A DNA stretch of 64,000 nucleotides from the NCBI RefSeq assembly GCF_010092445.1, contig NZ_CP048031.1, forward strand, positions 3,162,001 to 3,226,000, in the 5' to 3' direction. The stretch is from Shewanella sp. Arc9-LZ (GTDB lineage: Bacteria; Pseudomonadota; Gammaproteobacteria; Enterobacterales; Shewanellaceae). Each line of letters begins with the position of its first letter. Positions within the stretch are counted from its first letter, which is position 1. The position numbers and the translations under genes are program-made. The notes below the pieces were generated by a model that worked only from the letters and a program-made list of their open reading frames with translations, was not told the DNA's origin and did not search any database. Below are positions 36,513 to 46,129 of the stretch, in pieces.

Positions 36513-38051
36513 TTACTTTTTCTTACTAATACTGTAATCACGCAACTTGTTAGCAATAGCGGTATGAGACACACCTAACTTTTTGGCTAATTGGCGTGTA
36601 CTTGGGTACGCGGGATATAACCGACGTAATAAACTGGCTTCATATTCTTTCATCGCCTCGTCTAACGTGCCTTCGAACTCTTCATCGAAGTAGCCAAAGC
36701 CTTCAGCATATGAAGGTAATTTAAGTTGCTCAACGGTCAATTCTGTTGAGCCATCCCACATTGATACCGCTCTAAAAATCGCATTTTTCAATTGGCGCAC
36801 ATTACCCGGCCATGCATAGGTAAATAGGTAATCGCGACAACTTGCCGATATACGTCTTAAGGGACTCGATAACTGCTGACTATAATGCTCTAAAAACATC
36901 TCAGTTAATGGAATCACATCTACACGACGCTCACGCAGTGATGGCATGTGATAGCTTAAGACATGAATTCGATAGTACAAATCTTCTCTAAACTCACCGG
37001 ATTGGCAAAGTTCAGCCAAATGTTTTTGGGTTGAACAAATAATCCGCACATCGGCGCGTACTTCTTCATCGCCACCAATCCGTCTAAAAGTTCCGTCTTG
37101 TAATAAACGCAATAATTTAACTTGTGCGGTTTTAGACATCTCGGCAATTTCATCAAGAAACACCGTACCGCCTTTTGCTTCTTCAAATAGACCGCGTTTA
37201 ACGACGGTGCCATTACTGACAAAGCCAAACAACTCTTCCTCTGCGACACTATCGGGCAAAGCCGCACAGTTTATCGCGATAAAAGGATGTTCGCGGCGCA
37301 TGCTGGCATCATGACTCGCACGGGCCATCAACTCTTTACCCGTTCCCGTTTCACCGGTGATAAGTAACGGTGCATCAAGTTGTGCCATACGCTTGGCTTG
37401 CTTGAGTATGTCTTTCATTTTGTCGCTGATAGCCAATACATTATCAAAACCAGTGGTTTGATTTTGCAGAGCATTAAACTGTTTACCCACTCTAGCGGGT
37501 GATTTCAGCGAGATAACCGCACCCGCTAAAATAGTTTTTTCATCGTCATCGGGTAAGTAAATTGGCAGCATTTCAGCCAAATACTCGCTCGAGTTAATTT
37601 GAACTCGTGTGGCTTGCGCCAACACCGGTATTTCACTCATCCAACGAGCAAAGTTAAACCCTTGTACCCAATGATTAAGTGACTCGCCCACCACTTCATG
37701 TTCAGCCATACCAAGCGTCAATAATGCCGACTCATTGGCTATGCGGATCCGCCCTTTCGCGTCTGTTGAAAACACCGAATCGGGTAAGGTTTTAAGTAAG
37801 GTTTTTAGGGCGTAATGTTCTTGCTCTGACGGCATAAAAGATACGGTACGGACATCATGCACACTTTCGACTTTACGAATTTGTGGCATTAGCTCACGCA
37901 GGGTTTCGAAACTGATTTCTGCAAACTGCAAAAACAGGAAACCTTTATTACTGGCATCAATGGCAATTAAGTTAATACCATGTTTTTCAAGCACGACGAG
38001 GATGTCTTTCGCTAAACCCACGCGATCGATACAACTGACTTCCAAACGCAT
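36513..38051 (-). CDS. Transcriptional regulator TyrR
   Basis: 512-residue aromatic amino-acid regulator. An ACT domain (1-70, MRLEVSCIDRVGLAKDIL) is followed by a PAS region (about 80-190), an AAA+ ATPase domain with Walker A GETGTGKE and Walker B GGTVFLDEIAEM, and a C-terminal helix-turn-helix (TRQLAKKLGVSHTAIANKL). The GAFTGA loop for sigma-54 contact is missing (EELFGFVSNGTVVKRG), as in E. coli TyrR, so it should act on sigma-70 promoters. It sits between the phhAB and fahA-maiA catabolic genes. Confidence 0.94.
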   Translation of the reverse strand: MRLEVSCIDRVGLAKDILVVLEKHGINLIAIDASNKGFLFLQFAEISFETLRELMPQIRKVESVHDVRTVSFMPSEQEHYALKTLLKTLPDSVFSTDAKGRIRIANESALLTLGMAEHEVVGESLNHWVQGFNFARWMSEIPVLAQATRVQINSSEYLAEMLPIYLPDDDEKTILAGAVISLKSPARVGKQFNALQNQTTGFDNVLAISDKMKDILKQAKRMAQLDAPLLITGETGTGKELMARASHDASMRREHPFIAINCAALPDSVAEEELFGFVSNGTVVKRGLFEEAKGGTVFLDEIAEMSKTAQVKLLRLLQDGTFRRIGGDEEVRADVRIICSTQKHLAELCQSGEFREDLYYRIHVLSYHMPSLRERRVDVIPLTEMFLEHYSQQLSSPLRRISASCRDYLFTYAWPGNVRQLKNAIFRAVSMWDGSTELTVEQLKLPSYAEGFGYFDEEFEGTLDEAMKEYEASLLRRLYPAYPSTRQLAKKLGVSHTAIANKLRDYSISKKK

Positions 38052-38164
38052 AATGTAACGATTCCCTATTTATTAATGTTTTATTGCGGAAATTTGGCAT
38101 AACGTTAGAGGGATATGGCTTCAGTGGCAAGTGAAGTTTACAGCAGAATTGTAACAGAGAAACT

Positions 38165-38200
38165 ATTTCAGCACATTACGTTAACGTAACATGCTGAAAT
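38165..38200. promoter_or_regulatory. 36-bp imperfect palindrome between phhB and tyrR
   Basis: The 36 bases are self-complementary except for two base pairs on each side of the perfect core TTACGTTAACGTAA. The outer arms are atttcagca and tgctgaaat. It starts 16 bases after the phhB stop and lies about 115 bases before tyrR. It may be a terminator without a good T run (AGTTTCTC follows) or an operator; the core resembles ACGT-type MerR/LiuR palindromes. Confidence 0.5.
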
Positions 38201-38215
38201 GGATGACGATAGTAA

Positions 38216-38554
38216 CTAGTCTAACAACTGGTCTGTCTTGGCAGCCATAATGAAATCGTTTTTGTGTAAGCCTTTAATTGAGTGTGACCACCACGTCACT
38301 GTGACTTTGCCCCATTCGGTTAAGATACCTGGGTGATGGAACTCAGCTTCAGCTAAATCGGCCAACTTATTGGTAAAGGCCATCGCTAACTTAAAGTTTT
38401 TAAATTTATATACCCGCTCTAACTGCATAATGCCGTCACGAACTTCAACGCCCCAATCAGGGATCATACCGACAAGCTCTGCTAACTCTGCATCCGTTAC
38501 TTTTGGTGCATCTGCTTGGCATGCTTCACATTTCATCTCGGTTAATGCGTTCAT
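38216..38554 (-). CDS. Pterin-4a-carbinolamine dehydratase
   Basis: 112-residue PhhB, which regenerates the tetrahydropterin cofactor of phenylalanine hydroxylase. The family motif is visible in [41 protein letters not shown], containing the catalytic His pair. AAGGAG precedes the ATG. It lies 82 bases after phhA on the same strand, matching its role in the same reaction. Confidence 0.95.
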   Translation of the reverse strand: MNALTEMKCEACQADAPKVTDAELAELVGMIPDWGVEVRDGIMQLERVYKFKNFKLAMAFTNKLADLAEAEFHHPGILTEWGKVTVTWWSHSIKGLHKNDFIMAAKTDQLLD

Positions 38555-38636
38555 TTGTACTCCTTGGCTTAATTAAATAGTGTCTCACTTGCAGATTGTT
38601 GAGCTATCTTATTAGTTGCTCTGCTGCAATAAATCG

Positions 38637-39434
38637 TTAACTGGCTTTGACTTTTAGAGCAAATTTAGGCTCAAACATGCCTAAATGACGTGCTTTTGTC
38701 ACCATGCTCATAATGTCCATACGAGCAATTTCATCTAAATAGTCAATATGATCGATAACATAATAAATAGGTTGCATGATATCAATACGATACGGTGTGC
38801 GCAGTACGTCGAGTAAATCAAACGGCTTACGTTCAGGGCTGTCACTTAATGCATACATGGTTTCACCCGGTGAACTTAAAATGCCGCCGCCGTATATTTG
38901 CAGTGATTCATTTTTCGCCTGAACCAAACCGAACTCAATAGTAAACCAATATAATCGCGCCAGAAACACGCGCTCTTCTTTTGATGCCGCCAGCCCTAAC
39001 TGGCCATACATATGTGAAAAATGCCCAAATGATGGATTGGTTAATAACGGACAATGGCCAAATATCTCATGAAAAATGTCAGGTTCTTGCAGGTAATCAA
39101 ACTCTTCTTTACTACGAATAAACGTCGCGACTGGAAACTCTTTATTGGCCAGTAACTCAAAGAAACGCCCAAATGAAATTAGTGCAGGCACTGCAGCAGT
39201 TTTCCAACCCGTTGCATCAAGTAACACTTTATCGATTTCAGGCAATTGTGGAATGCGATCAACTGACATGCCTAATGCATCTAACCCTTGTAAATAGGCT
39301 TGGCATGCGCGGCCCGGCATATTCGTCACTTGGCGCTGATACAATTGTTGCCATAATTGATTCTCATGCTCTGAGTAATCAATGTAACCTTGGGCATCAG
39401 GTTGGTGTGCAATATACTTTGTTGCTGTACTCAT
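38637..39434 (-). CDS. Phenylalanine-4-hydroxylase
   Basis: Pterin-dependent iron monooxygenase making tyrosine from phenylalanine. The 265-residue protein has the iron ligands His122 and His127 in FHEIFGHCPLL and Glu167 in WFTIEFGL. Length and sequence fit the bacterial monomeric type. I start at ATG 39434 (MSTATKY), with TGGA upstream; an in-frame GTG is nine bases earlier. First gene of phhAB. A weak TyrR-like site lies about 103 bases upstream. Confidence 0.94.
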   Translation of the reverse strand: MSTATKYIAHQPDAQGYIDYSEHENQLWQQLYQRQVTNMPGRACQAYLQGLDALGMSVDRIPQLPEIDKVLLDATGWKTAAVPALISFGRFFELLANKEFPVATFIRSKEEFDYLQEPDIFHEIFGHCPLLTNPSFGHFSHMYGQLGLAASKEERVFLARLYWFTIEFGLVQAKNESLQIYGGGILSSPGETMYALSDSPERKPFDLLDVLRTPYRIDIMQPIYYVIDHIDYLDEIARMDIMSMVTKARHLGMFEPKFALKVKAS

Positions 39435-39787
39435 AGGTTCCACTTTACGTCAACTTCACTCCCTACATAGTGTGCTAAGGGTGATGTTTTGTTAACTCCT
39501 TCACAGTTTATTGTCTTGCCATAATGTAGTGCTAATCGTAAACAAATAAATACAACTACTGATTTAGCTTTCACTCAGCGCCCATTTTTATAACTACTTT
39601 TGACTCACTTTATAGGAAAGCTGACCGGTATTAATTTGAACGTGCCATCAATAATTTAAATGGCAATTGAACTGTGATAATTTACAATACATGAGAGGCT
39701 ATTTATCTAACTGATCGGATAAAAGTTGATCGCCAAAAATCAACCAGCCCTATAACTTGACTCATTAATTCACAGGACGATTAAACT
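39435..39787. other. Divergent promoter region of phhA and galE
   Basis: About 350 AT-rich bases between the two divergent genes. A weak TyrR-like sequence CGTAAA-N6-AATACA (39537-39554, 9 of 12) may serve phhA. No hairpin or small gene was found. Confidence 0.35.
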
Positions 39788-40813
39788 ATGACAATTTTGG
39801 TAACCGGCGGCGCAGGCTATATTGGTACACATACCGTAGTAGAGCTATTAAAGGCCGGACAGAAAGTGGTCATCGTAGACAATCTATCAAACTCAAGTGT
39901 TGAAGCGTTGGCTCGAGTTAGAACCATTACCGGTAAAGATGTCACGTTTTATCAAGGCGACATTCTAAACAAAGCCTTACTGCAAAAAGTTTTTGCAGAT
40001 CACAGCATCGAATCCGTTATTCATTTTGCAGGATTAAAAGCTGTCGGTGAATCGGTCGAAAAACCATTGAAATATTACGAAAACAACGTCACCGGTTCCA
40101 TCATTTTATGCCAAGTCATGGCTGAAAATAACGTCAAAAACTTAGTTTTTAGCTCATCTGCCACGGTTTACGGCGATCCCGCTAGCTTACCCATTAAAGA
40201 AGATTTTCCTACTGGCGCAACCAACCCTTATGGCCAGTCAAAATTGATGGTTGAGAATATTTTAGCTGACTTGCATAACTCGGATAACAGCTGGAATATA
40301 GCTCGTTTACGTTACTTTAATCCAGTCGGCGCTCACGAAAGTGGCTTGATTGGCGAAGACCCTAACGATATTCCTAATAACTTGATGCCATTTATTGCAC
40401 AAGTTGCTGTTGGTAAACGCCAACAATTAAGCGTTTTTGGTGATGATTACAACACACCAGATGGCACAGGCGTACGTGATTATATTCATGTTGTTGATTT
40501 AGCTATGGGTCACTTGCAAGCACTTAAAAAGCTGCAAACTAAACCTGGGCTGGTGACTTATAACCTCGGTACGGGCATAGGCTACAGCGTGTTAGACATG
40601 GTCAAGGCATTTGAAAAAGCTTGTGGCAAAACCATTGCTTATCAAATTAGTCCTCGCCGCCCTGGTGATATTGCAGCCTGTTATGCCGACCCAAGCTTTG
40701 CCGCTACAGAATTGGATTGGCGTGCAACCCATACCGTTGAAGATATGGCAAATAGCAGTTGGAAATGGCAATCAAATAATCCTGATGGTTACAATACCAA
40801 CGCCATTAATTAG
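39788..40813 (+). CDS. UDP-glucose 4-epimerase GalE
   Basis: 341-residue SDR-family epimerase interconverting UDP-glucose and UDP-galactose. The NAD motif [16 protein letters not shown] begins at residue 6, the catalytic Ser/Thr is in [11 protein letters not shown], and Tyr/Lys lie in [25 protein letters not shown] is the substrate-binding signature. AGGACG precedes the ATG. No other gal or polysaccharide gene is adjacent. The gene is followed by a repeat-rich gap. Confidence 0.95.
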   Translation: MTILVTGGAGYIGTHTVVELLKAGQKVVIVDNLSNSSVEALARVRTITGKDVTFYQGDILNKALLQKVFADHSIESVIHFAGLKAVGESVEKPLKYYENNVTGSIILCQVMAENNVKNLVFSSSATVYGDPASLPIKEDFPTGATNPYGQSKLMVENILADLHNSDNSWNIARLRYFNPVGAHESGLIGEDPNDIPNNLMPFIAQVAVGKRQQLSVFGDDYNTPDGTGVRDYIHVVDLAMGHLQALKKLQTKPGLVTYNLGTGIGYSVLDMVKAFEKACGKTIAYQISPRRPGDIAACYADPSFAATELDWRATHTVEDMANSSWKWQSNNPDGYNTNAIN

Positions 40814-40824
40814 GTGATCTATCA

Positions 40825-40920
40825 GAGTCACTCAGGTTTTTCAGTTTGAGGCGCATTGTTGAAAGAATGGTTATTCCCTTATGAAACAATGTAACAAAAA
40901 ATGGAAAGCCTGAGTGGCTC
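40825..40920. repeat. 96-bp inverted-repeat element
   Basis: Terminal arms gagtcactcagg (40825-40836) and cctgagtggctc (40909-40920) pair at 11 of 12. Inside are nested cattgtt and aacaatg repeats flanking tggttattccctta. It could be a small palindromic (MITE- or REP-like) element or a structured galE 3' end. I recall similar strings in other Shewanella genomes but cannot verify that here. Confidence 0.55.
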
Positions 40921-41011
40921 CCGCAGGACGAGTTTATGCACCTACTATGCTGCTTAATAGTATTTTGACGTACGACTGCATGGTCTATTTTTTTCTATAA
41001 AAAATAAGACA

Positions 41012-41086
41012 TTGCCACCATCCATGGCGGCAAGATGCACGAGATAGAGCAACGTAGGAGCTGTTGCCGAGAGCAACTATGCCTAC
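41012..41086. repeat. Two hairpins in the galE-napF gap
   Basis: The first hairpin has arms ttgccacca and tggcggcaa (41012-41033, 8 of 9). The second, at 41054-41086, has two-part arms gtagg/cctac and gttgc/gcaac around a five-base loop. Neither has a T tail. Together with the flanking repeats they fill most of the gap. Confidence 0.5.
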
Positions 41087-41093
41087 AATCCTA

Positions 41094-41144
41094 TTGCTTG
41101 CCTAGAAGAATTGCTTGCCTAGAAGAATTACTTGCCTAGAAGAT
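41094..41144. repeat. Three 17-bp tandem repeats
   Basis: The unit ttgcttgcctagaagaa occurs twice exactly and a third time with two changes, covering 51 bases. It is non-coding, about 130 bases upstream of napF. Confidence 0.8.
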
Positions 41145-41273
41145 GCCGATTCTCGCTGAATGACCAGATAATTATTGGAATTGGTATGAATTGCCAAGCG
41201 CTTAACAATTTTGTGCTGCAGTTAATGCTAATATTGATTGCAGCAAATATATTTAAGCTCAATTGGAACCGAA

Positions 41274-41759
41274 ATGAACCAAGGTATTAATCAAAGTCGC
41301 CGTAATCTATTTAGTCGCAGAAAATCCAATGTTACCCGCCCGCCGTGGAGCAAAACGGATCAGGAATTTACTGGCAATTGCACACGCTGTGACAAGTGCA
41401 TTACCGCCTGCGAAACCCAAATAATTAAACGCGGTGAAGGTGGTTTTCCTGAAATAGATTTCACTAAAGATGAATGTACCTTCTGTAAGCAATGCGTTGA
41501 TGTGTGCCCAGAGCCTGTATTTGATCGCGATCAATTATTACCTTGGTCAATTACAGCAGCGATAAAAGACAACTGTTTAACCCATGAAGGTGTTTGGTGT
41601 CAGAGCTGCAAAGATGCCTGCGACCCTCGCGCAATTAGCTTTATTATGGCAATAGGACAAGTGCCTAAACCCATGATAGATACTGAGGCCTGTACTGGTT
41701 GTGGTGCTTGTGTGTCTCCTTGCCCCGCCGATGCGATACTCATTGGCAATTCAAACTGA
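41274..41759 (+). CDS. Ferredoxin-type protein NapF
   Basis: 161-residue cytoplasmic iron-sulfur protein. Three 4Fe-4S motifs are visible: Cys36-39-42-46, Cys68-71-74-78 followed by PEP, and Cys140-143-146-150 with PAD. A further set, Cys101/109/112/116, matches the fourth variant cluster of NapF. The start SRRNLFSRRK also matches. NapF helps mature the periplasmic nitrate reductase NapA, but no other nap gene is nearby. The ATG at 41274 has TTGGAA upstream; an earlier in-frame TTG is rejected. Confidence 0.92.
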   Translation: MNQGINQSRRNLFSRRKSNVTRPPWSKTDQEFTGNCTRCDKCITACETQIIKRGEGGFPEIDFTKDECTFCKQCVDVCPEPVFDRDQLLPWSITAAIKDNCLTHEGVWCQSCKDACDPRAISFIMAIGQVPKPMIDTEACTGCGACVSPCPADAILIGNSN

Positions 41760-41870
41760 TTTATCCTCCAAAATGTAGAAAGATGTTATAAATACAGTTA
41801 GCGATTTTAGTGTTGTTTATCAACCTATCACGTTATATTACCGACATAATACCAACTTAAGAGCACTAAG

Positions 41871-42230
41871 ATGTTTCGTCAAAAGCAACCGGCTAATCCA
41901 CTCAGTTTTATCGCCCAAGAATGCCATTTAACCGGTAAGCTCATTTTTAGTGGTGATGTCCTAATTGCAGGTCATGTGAGTGGTGACATCAAAGCGCAGG
42001 GCAATGTAACCATTGAAACTAGTGGCACTGTCGATGGTGATATTTTATGTCGCGAGTTAATGATTGCTGGCCAATTAGCAGGTAAAGCGCGTTGTAAAAA
42101 AATCACCCTCCATGAGCAAGGGATTTTTGAAGGCGATGCTTATTGTGAAAATATTGAAATTTTAGATGGTGGCCAGTTTTTAGGTTATCGTCACAGAGAG
42201 CCTCTTACGAGTACTTCCTCAGAAAGTTAA
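41871..42230 (+). CDS. Bactofilin-family polymer-forming protein
   Basis: 119-residue protein made of a single beta-helix bactofilin domain. Repeating short strands are clear: GDVLIAGHVSGDIKAQGNVTIE, SGTVDGDILCRELMIAGQLAGKARCKKITLHEQG. The ends are short and disordered, as in known bactofilins, which form cytoskeletal filaments on the inner membrane for cell shape or polar tasks. The ribosome site is weak. It lies 111 bases after napF; no obvious functional link to it is visible. Confidence 0.9.
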   Translation: MFRQKQPANPLSFIAQECHLTGKLIFSGDVLIAGHVSGDIKAQGNVTIETSGTVDGDILCRELMIAGQLAGKARCKKITLHEQGIFEGDAYCENIEILDGGQFLGYRHREPLTSTSSES

Positions 42231-42288
42231 TCTGGTTTTTTAGCTGCTGTTTTACCTGCCTTATAGCGCGGGCAAGAATCATCTATCT

Positions 42289-42639
42289 TTAACCAACTAA
42301 CCTGCTGTCAGTGTGTATATGATAAGTCGGTCGTACTAGATTTGGTTGGTCTAAAGAGGCTATCGACAATGAAGTGTATTGTGGATAGACTAAATGTCGG
42401 TAAGTCAATGAACAGCCACAGCGCTGACAAAAACCACGTCGAATGTTATCTGAAGAGGCAAATTCAGTCACCGGTCCTTGTAACCACTGCACTTTGTCTG
42501 TATGAAAATCCATCCAGCTCATGACTACCGCACCAACGCTTTTACGACATTGATTACAATGGCAATGATCGGCTTCAAATGGCATACCGATAACTTGATA
42601 ACGTATCGCCCCACATAAACAACCGCCTTGTAATGCCAT
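42289..42639 (-). CDS. GFA-family zinc protein (Mss4-like fold)
   Basis: 116-residue protein of the glutathione-dependent formaldehyde-activating (GFA) family. Zinc-binding cysteines lie in GGCLCGAIRY, HCHCNQCRKS and GFCQRCGCSL. The reaction is unknown; many family members have no proven activity. I choose ATG 42639 (MALQGGCLCG) with CAGGTG upstream. A TTG at 42678 would overlap the upstream DUF2982 gene by eight bases and add 13 residues. The C-terminus ends soon after the last conserved His segment. Confidence 0.8.
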   Translation of the reverse strand: MALQGGCLCGAIRYQVIGMPFEADHCHCNQCRKSVGAVVMSWMDFHTDKVQWLQGPVTEFASSDNIRRGFCQRCGCSLTYRHLVYPQYTSLSIASLDQPNLVRPTYHIHTDSRLVG

Positions 42640-42670
42640 TTGAACACCTGCTACATGATTGTTAGTCGTG

Positions 42671-43378
42671 TCATTCAATATCTGTCGCAGATGTTGTGTG
42701 CTGCTGAGTTTGTAGTTGGGCTTGCTGTTGCCATTGACGTAACAGAGTCACAAACTCTTTCGGTTCTCGATCTAAATTATCAATCGATAAATACACATGG
42801 TAACCCAACTGTTCGTTTAACGTTTGACAGCGATGACCAAACATTGCCAATACCCCACGGTAACGTTCACCATTGACCACTAGCGGCGTAAACTCAGCCC
42901 CCAAATAACCTTCTAAACTTTGTAAATCTTCATCTTGGGTGGCCGCAGTCATGAGTAATGGCCGCTGTTCGGTCAGTAAACCAGTGGCAAGACGGGGTGA
43001 AATACAGTCTAAAATGGGATTAATCTGTTTAAGCTTAACGCCAATATAAGGTAGCTCAATCAACTGCAAGTTTTGATTTACTCGGGCACAATCGACTCGT
43101 TGAATATTATGCCATTCAATAAACACTTGGCCGCGGCGATGAAAAAATGCCACACCTGCAGCAGTTAGCTTAAAACTAACCGCCGGCTGATGCACTTTAG
43201 CGACACCTAAAATGAGTGCCACTGAGCCTAATGCAAAGCACAACATTCCTACGGCAAAAAAACCGTTAAGGCCGATAAAAATAATCAAGCTAGCCGTTAA
43301 ACTGATGGCACCAACCACCGTTAAGGTTATGCCATTTCGTTTGGCAAAAGGGCTAATTAGTAACTCATCATTGACCAC
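42671..43378 (-). CDS. DUF2982 family membrane protein
   Basis: 235-residue protein of the DUF2982 family. Two hydrophobic helices lie at about 18-36 and 40-58, followed by a cytoplasmic domain of about 175 residues with a Gln-rich tail (RQWQQQAQLQTQQH). Function is unknown. The start is a GTG at 43378 with GGA six bases upstream. It immediately precedes the GFA gene on the same strand, so the pair may be cotranscribed. Confidence 0.78.
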   Translation of the reverse strand: MVNDELLISPFAKRNGITLTVVGAISLTASLIIFIGLNGFFAVGMLCFALGSVALILGVAKVHQPAVSFKLTAAGVAFFHRRGQVFIEWHNIQRVDCARVNQNLQLIELPYIGVKLKQINPILDCISPRLATGLLTEQRPLLMTAATQDEDLQSLEGYLGAEFTPLVVNGERYRGVLAMFGHRCQTLNEQLGYHVYLSIDNLDREPKEFVTLLRQWQQQAQLQTQQHTTSATDIE

Positions 43379-43448
43379 GGTTTGTCCTTTAAACTAAATA
43401 TAATAAATAAGGTTTTTAATATCGCTTTACGTCTTTTAGCTAATACAT

Positions 43449-44207
43449 TTAATCAGCAGTCATACCTTTAATATTAAGCCACAGCATGCCAACATATTCA
43501 TGGATAGATTTTTGCGAAGCTAGCAGTTGATCTGCATCTAAACGCCACCAGAAACCTTGATGTGCAATAAAATCACTCGGTGCAGGCTGGGGTTGCATCC
43601 CTAATGAGGTGAATATCATCATCGCCCGCGGCATATGAGTTGCTGAAGTGACTAATCGAAATGGCTGCTGACCAATTCGCTGTTGTAAAGCATAGGCCTC
43701 TTCAATGGTATCTTTGGGTTCATTAAAAGCCACAATACTGGCTTTGGGGATCCCTAACTCTTCTGCAGCTTGAGCCATAATGGTCGCATGAGCTGTCTTC
43801 AGATATCCGCCACTCCAACCACTCACAATTAAAGTGCATTGCTGTCCCAACCTAAACTGACGAACGCCTTCGGTTAAACGAGCCAGTGCTGTTGATGATA
43901 GTTGCTGCACTGCAGTATGGCCTTGTTGCTCACGATTGCCTGAACCTAATACCATCACAACACAAGAACCAGTAATCGGTTGATGATTAACGTTATGCTG
44001 TGATTCTAATGAATCTGCTAAAAAATAGCTCACTTGCGATTGGCTTGTTAATGTTAGCACCACGATAGCGGTAACCAAGAGCACTCGGCCAAATTGCAGT
44101 AACGTTACACGATTCGTTCGCCATAAAATGGCAGCCAGAACGAACAACATTATGCTAAAAGGAATTGGCATCACCAATTGTGACAACAGTTTTTTAAGCC
44201 AAAACAT
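43449..44207 (-). CDS. ElyC/YdcF-type DUF218 envelope protein
   Basis: 252-residue protein with two N-terminal membrane helices (about 10-30 and 37-56) and a DUF218 domain: VMVLGSGNREQQGHTAVQQLSSTALARL, LIVSGWSGG, ATSAHMPRAMMIF. The two-helix layout and length fit ElyC of E. coli, which supports peptidoglycan and lipid-carrier metabolism in the envelope, more than the single-helix SanA. The role here is inferred. Monocistronic in appearance. Confidence 0.82.
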   Translation of the reverse strand: MFWLKKLLSQLVMPIPFSIMLFVLAAILWRTNRVTLLQFGRVLLVTAIVVLTLTSQSQVSYFLADSLESQHNVNHQPITGSCVVMVLGSGNREQQGHTAVQQLSSTALARLTEGVRQFRLGQQCTLIVSGWSGGYLKTAHATIMAQAAEELGIPKASIVAFNEPKDTIEEAYALQQRIGQQPFRLVTSATHMPRAMMIFTSLGMQPQPAPSDFIAHQGFWWRLDADQLLASQKSIHEYVGMLWLNIKGMTAD

Positions 44208-44273
44208 TAATTATTCACTTCGTTTATCATTATTGCGGCTAGTTTATCGTTATCGAGCACTAAAACAAACTCA

Positions 44274-44303
44274 AAACAAAAACGGCACCTTTAAGTGCCG
44301 TTT
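44274..44303 (-). terminator. Terminator after mak
   Basis: Arms aaacggcac and gtgccgttt, followed on the minus strand by TTTTTGTTTT, about 50 bases after the mak stop. Confidence 0.85.
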
Positions 44304-44349
44304 AATCTACTGTAATACTTAATGTATTTGCATATCGCGTAAGAAGTGA

Positions 44350-45255
44350 TTACTTCTCGTCTTTGCCCCACAACCATGCTGCACCGCGAACACCAGATGA
44401 TGCACCAAACTTATTTTTAACCACTTGGGTACCACATTCACGGCCAACAACATATTTCGGTAACACTTTAGGTAATTCAGTATAAATAGCTTCAATATTA
44501 GAGACGCCGCCGCCAAGTACAATCATGTCTGGGTCCATCATATTAATCACGTGTGCGAGTGAACGCGCTAAGCGATCGATATAACGTTCAAATGCGGCTG
44601 TGGCTAACGGATCGCCTTGTTGCATCATCTCAGAAATTTGAATACCGCTAGTGGCATCACCACCCGCTTCACGAAAATCACGAACAAAGCCTGTGCCAGA
44701 AATAAAGGTTTCAATACAGTCACGATTACCACAAAAACAAGTAGTGGTATTAAACTCATCTGCTGTCATCCACGGTAATGGGTTATGTCCCCACTCTCCG
44801 CCAATGCCATTACCGCCGCCATGGACACGACCGTTAATCGCAACACCCGCACCACAACCGGTACCAATAATGCCGCCAAATACAACCCCTTTACCAGCAG
44901 CTGCGCCATCAACGGCTTCTGATACTGCAAAACAGTTCGCATCATTAGCTACACGTACTTCACGGCTTAATACTTCACTTAAATCTTTATCCAGCGGATG
45001 ACCGTTAATCCAGGTTGAATTAGAGTTTTTTACCAAGCCAGTAAACGGTGACACAACACCTGGAATGCCAACCCCAACAAAGCCGGTTTGGCCCGTTGCT
45101 GATTCTGCATCAGCCACTAAGCTGACAATGGCTTCAATGGTACCAGGATAGTTTTTTGGCGTTGGAATGCGCTTTCTGAAAATTTCAGATCCATCATCGG
45201 CTAAAGCCACTATTTCAATTTTTGTACCACCGAGATCGACACCCATGCGCATCAT
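44350..45255 (-). CDS. ROK-family fructokinase Mak
   Basis: 301-residue sugar kinase of the ROK family, phosphorylating fructose or a related hexose. The ATP motif [15 protein letters not shown], catalytic Asp in [13 protein letters not shown], and zinc site GEWGHNPLP...[15 protein letters not shown] are present. It closely resembles E. coli Mak over the full length. GGAGTG precedes the ATG. It lies 73 bases after cysQ. Although a glucan locus begins nearby, this gene appears to be core, not part of it. Confidence 0.9.
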   Translation of the reverse strand: MMRMGVDLGGTKIEIVALADDGSEIFRKRIPTPKNYPGTIEAIVSLVADAESATGQTGFVGVGIPGVVSPFTGLVKNSNSTWINGHPLDKDLSEVLSREVRVANDANCFAVSEAVDGAAAGKGVVFGGIIGTGCGAGVAINGRVHGGGNGIGGEWGHNPLPWMTADEFNTTTCFCGNRDCIETFISGTGFVRDFREAGGDATSGIQISEMMQQGDPLATAAFERYIDRLARSLAHVINMMDPDMIVLGGGVSNIEAIYTELPKVLPKYVVGRECGTQVVKNKFGASSGVRGAAWLWGKDEK

Positions 45256-45328
45256 AACTTGTCACTCCATTTGCTTATTATTAATTGGGGTTCCATATTG
45301 GGCTTGCAAGAGCTGATAACGATTAGCG

Positions 45329-46129
45329 CTATTTGCGTGCAAACCATGCCGATGAAGCAGCAATAAAATACGGATTTAAAATATTTTCTTTTTGGTTGTA
45401 TTGCAGCGATGTAAGCGCTGGATATTCAACAACCTGACCACCAGCACTTTCTAATACTGCTTGCGCTGCGGCGGTATCCCATTCACTGGTTAGGCCTAAT
45501 CTTGGATACACATCTGCTTGCCCTTCGGCCACCATACAAAATTTTAATGAACTGCCGACACTTAGCATTTGGTGTTCGCCAATAGTCTGTAAATAAGCGG
45601 CAACATCAGGGCTTACGTGAGAGCGGCTTCCGACTACAATAGGTGGCGATTGCAATGCTCTGTCACGAATATCTAATAACGATATTTGTCCGTTATATTC
45701 AAGCCATGCCCCTTGATCAACAATGCCGCTATAACATTTGTCTAATACTGGTGCATATACCACACCGGCAATGGCTTTACCTTGGTGAATAAGGGCGATG
45801 TTGACGGTAAATTCGCCATTGCGTTTAATAAATTCTTTGGTGCCATCTAGCGGATCGATCAACCAATACGTTTGCCACGTTTGTCGCTCTGCCCAGCTGA
45901 TATCAGCCGCTTCTTCACTCATTACAGCAATATCAGCAAAATGCTGTTTAAGGCCAGCGACAATCACATTATGGCTGGCAATATCGGCTGCAGTAACAGG
46001 GCTATCGTCTTGTTTAACCTCAATCTGCAAATCAGTTTGAGCATAAACCTGCATAATCGCAGTACCTGCATCTTTAGCAATGGCGACTACCTGTTCTAGC
46101 TCAGCTAGAGAAAATGTAATGTTCGACAA
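45329..46129 (-). CDS. 3'(2'),5'-bisphosphate nucleotidase CysQ
   Basis: 266-residue member of the inositol-monophosphatase superfamily that removes the 3'-phosphate of PAP, a by-product of sulfate assimilation. Metal-binding motifs are DDSPVTAAD, the signature WLIDPLDGTKEF and SEWDTAAAQAVLESAGG. The start is TTG at 46129, with AAGGA six bases upstream; no in-frame ATG occurs until residue 26. Last core gene before the glucan locus. Confidence 0.92.
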   Translation of the reverse strand: MSNITFSLAELEQVVAIAKDAGTAIMQVYAQTDLQIEVKQDDSPVTAADIASHNVIVAGLKQHFADIAVMSEEAADISWAERQTWQTYWLIDPLDGTKEFIKRNGEFTVNIALIHQGKAIAGVVYAPVLDKCYSGIVDQGAWLEYNGQISLLDIRDRALQSPPIVVGSRSHVSPDVAAYLQTIGEHQMLSVGSSLKFCMVAEGQADVYPRLGLTSEWDTAAAQAVLESAGGQVVEYPALTSLQYNQKENILNPYFIAASSAWFARK

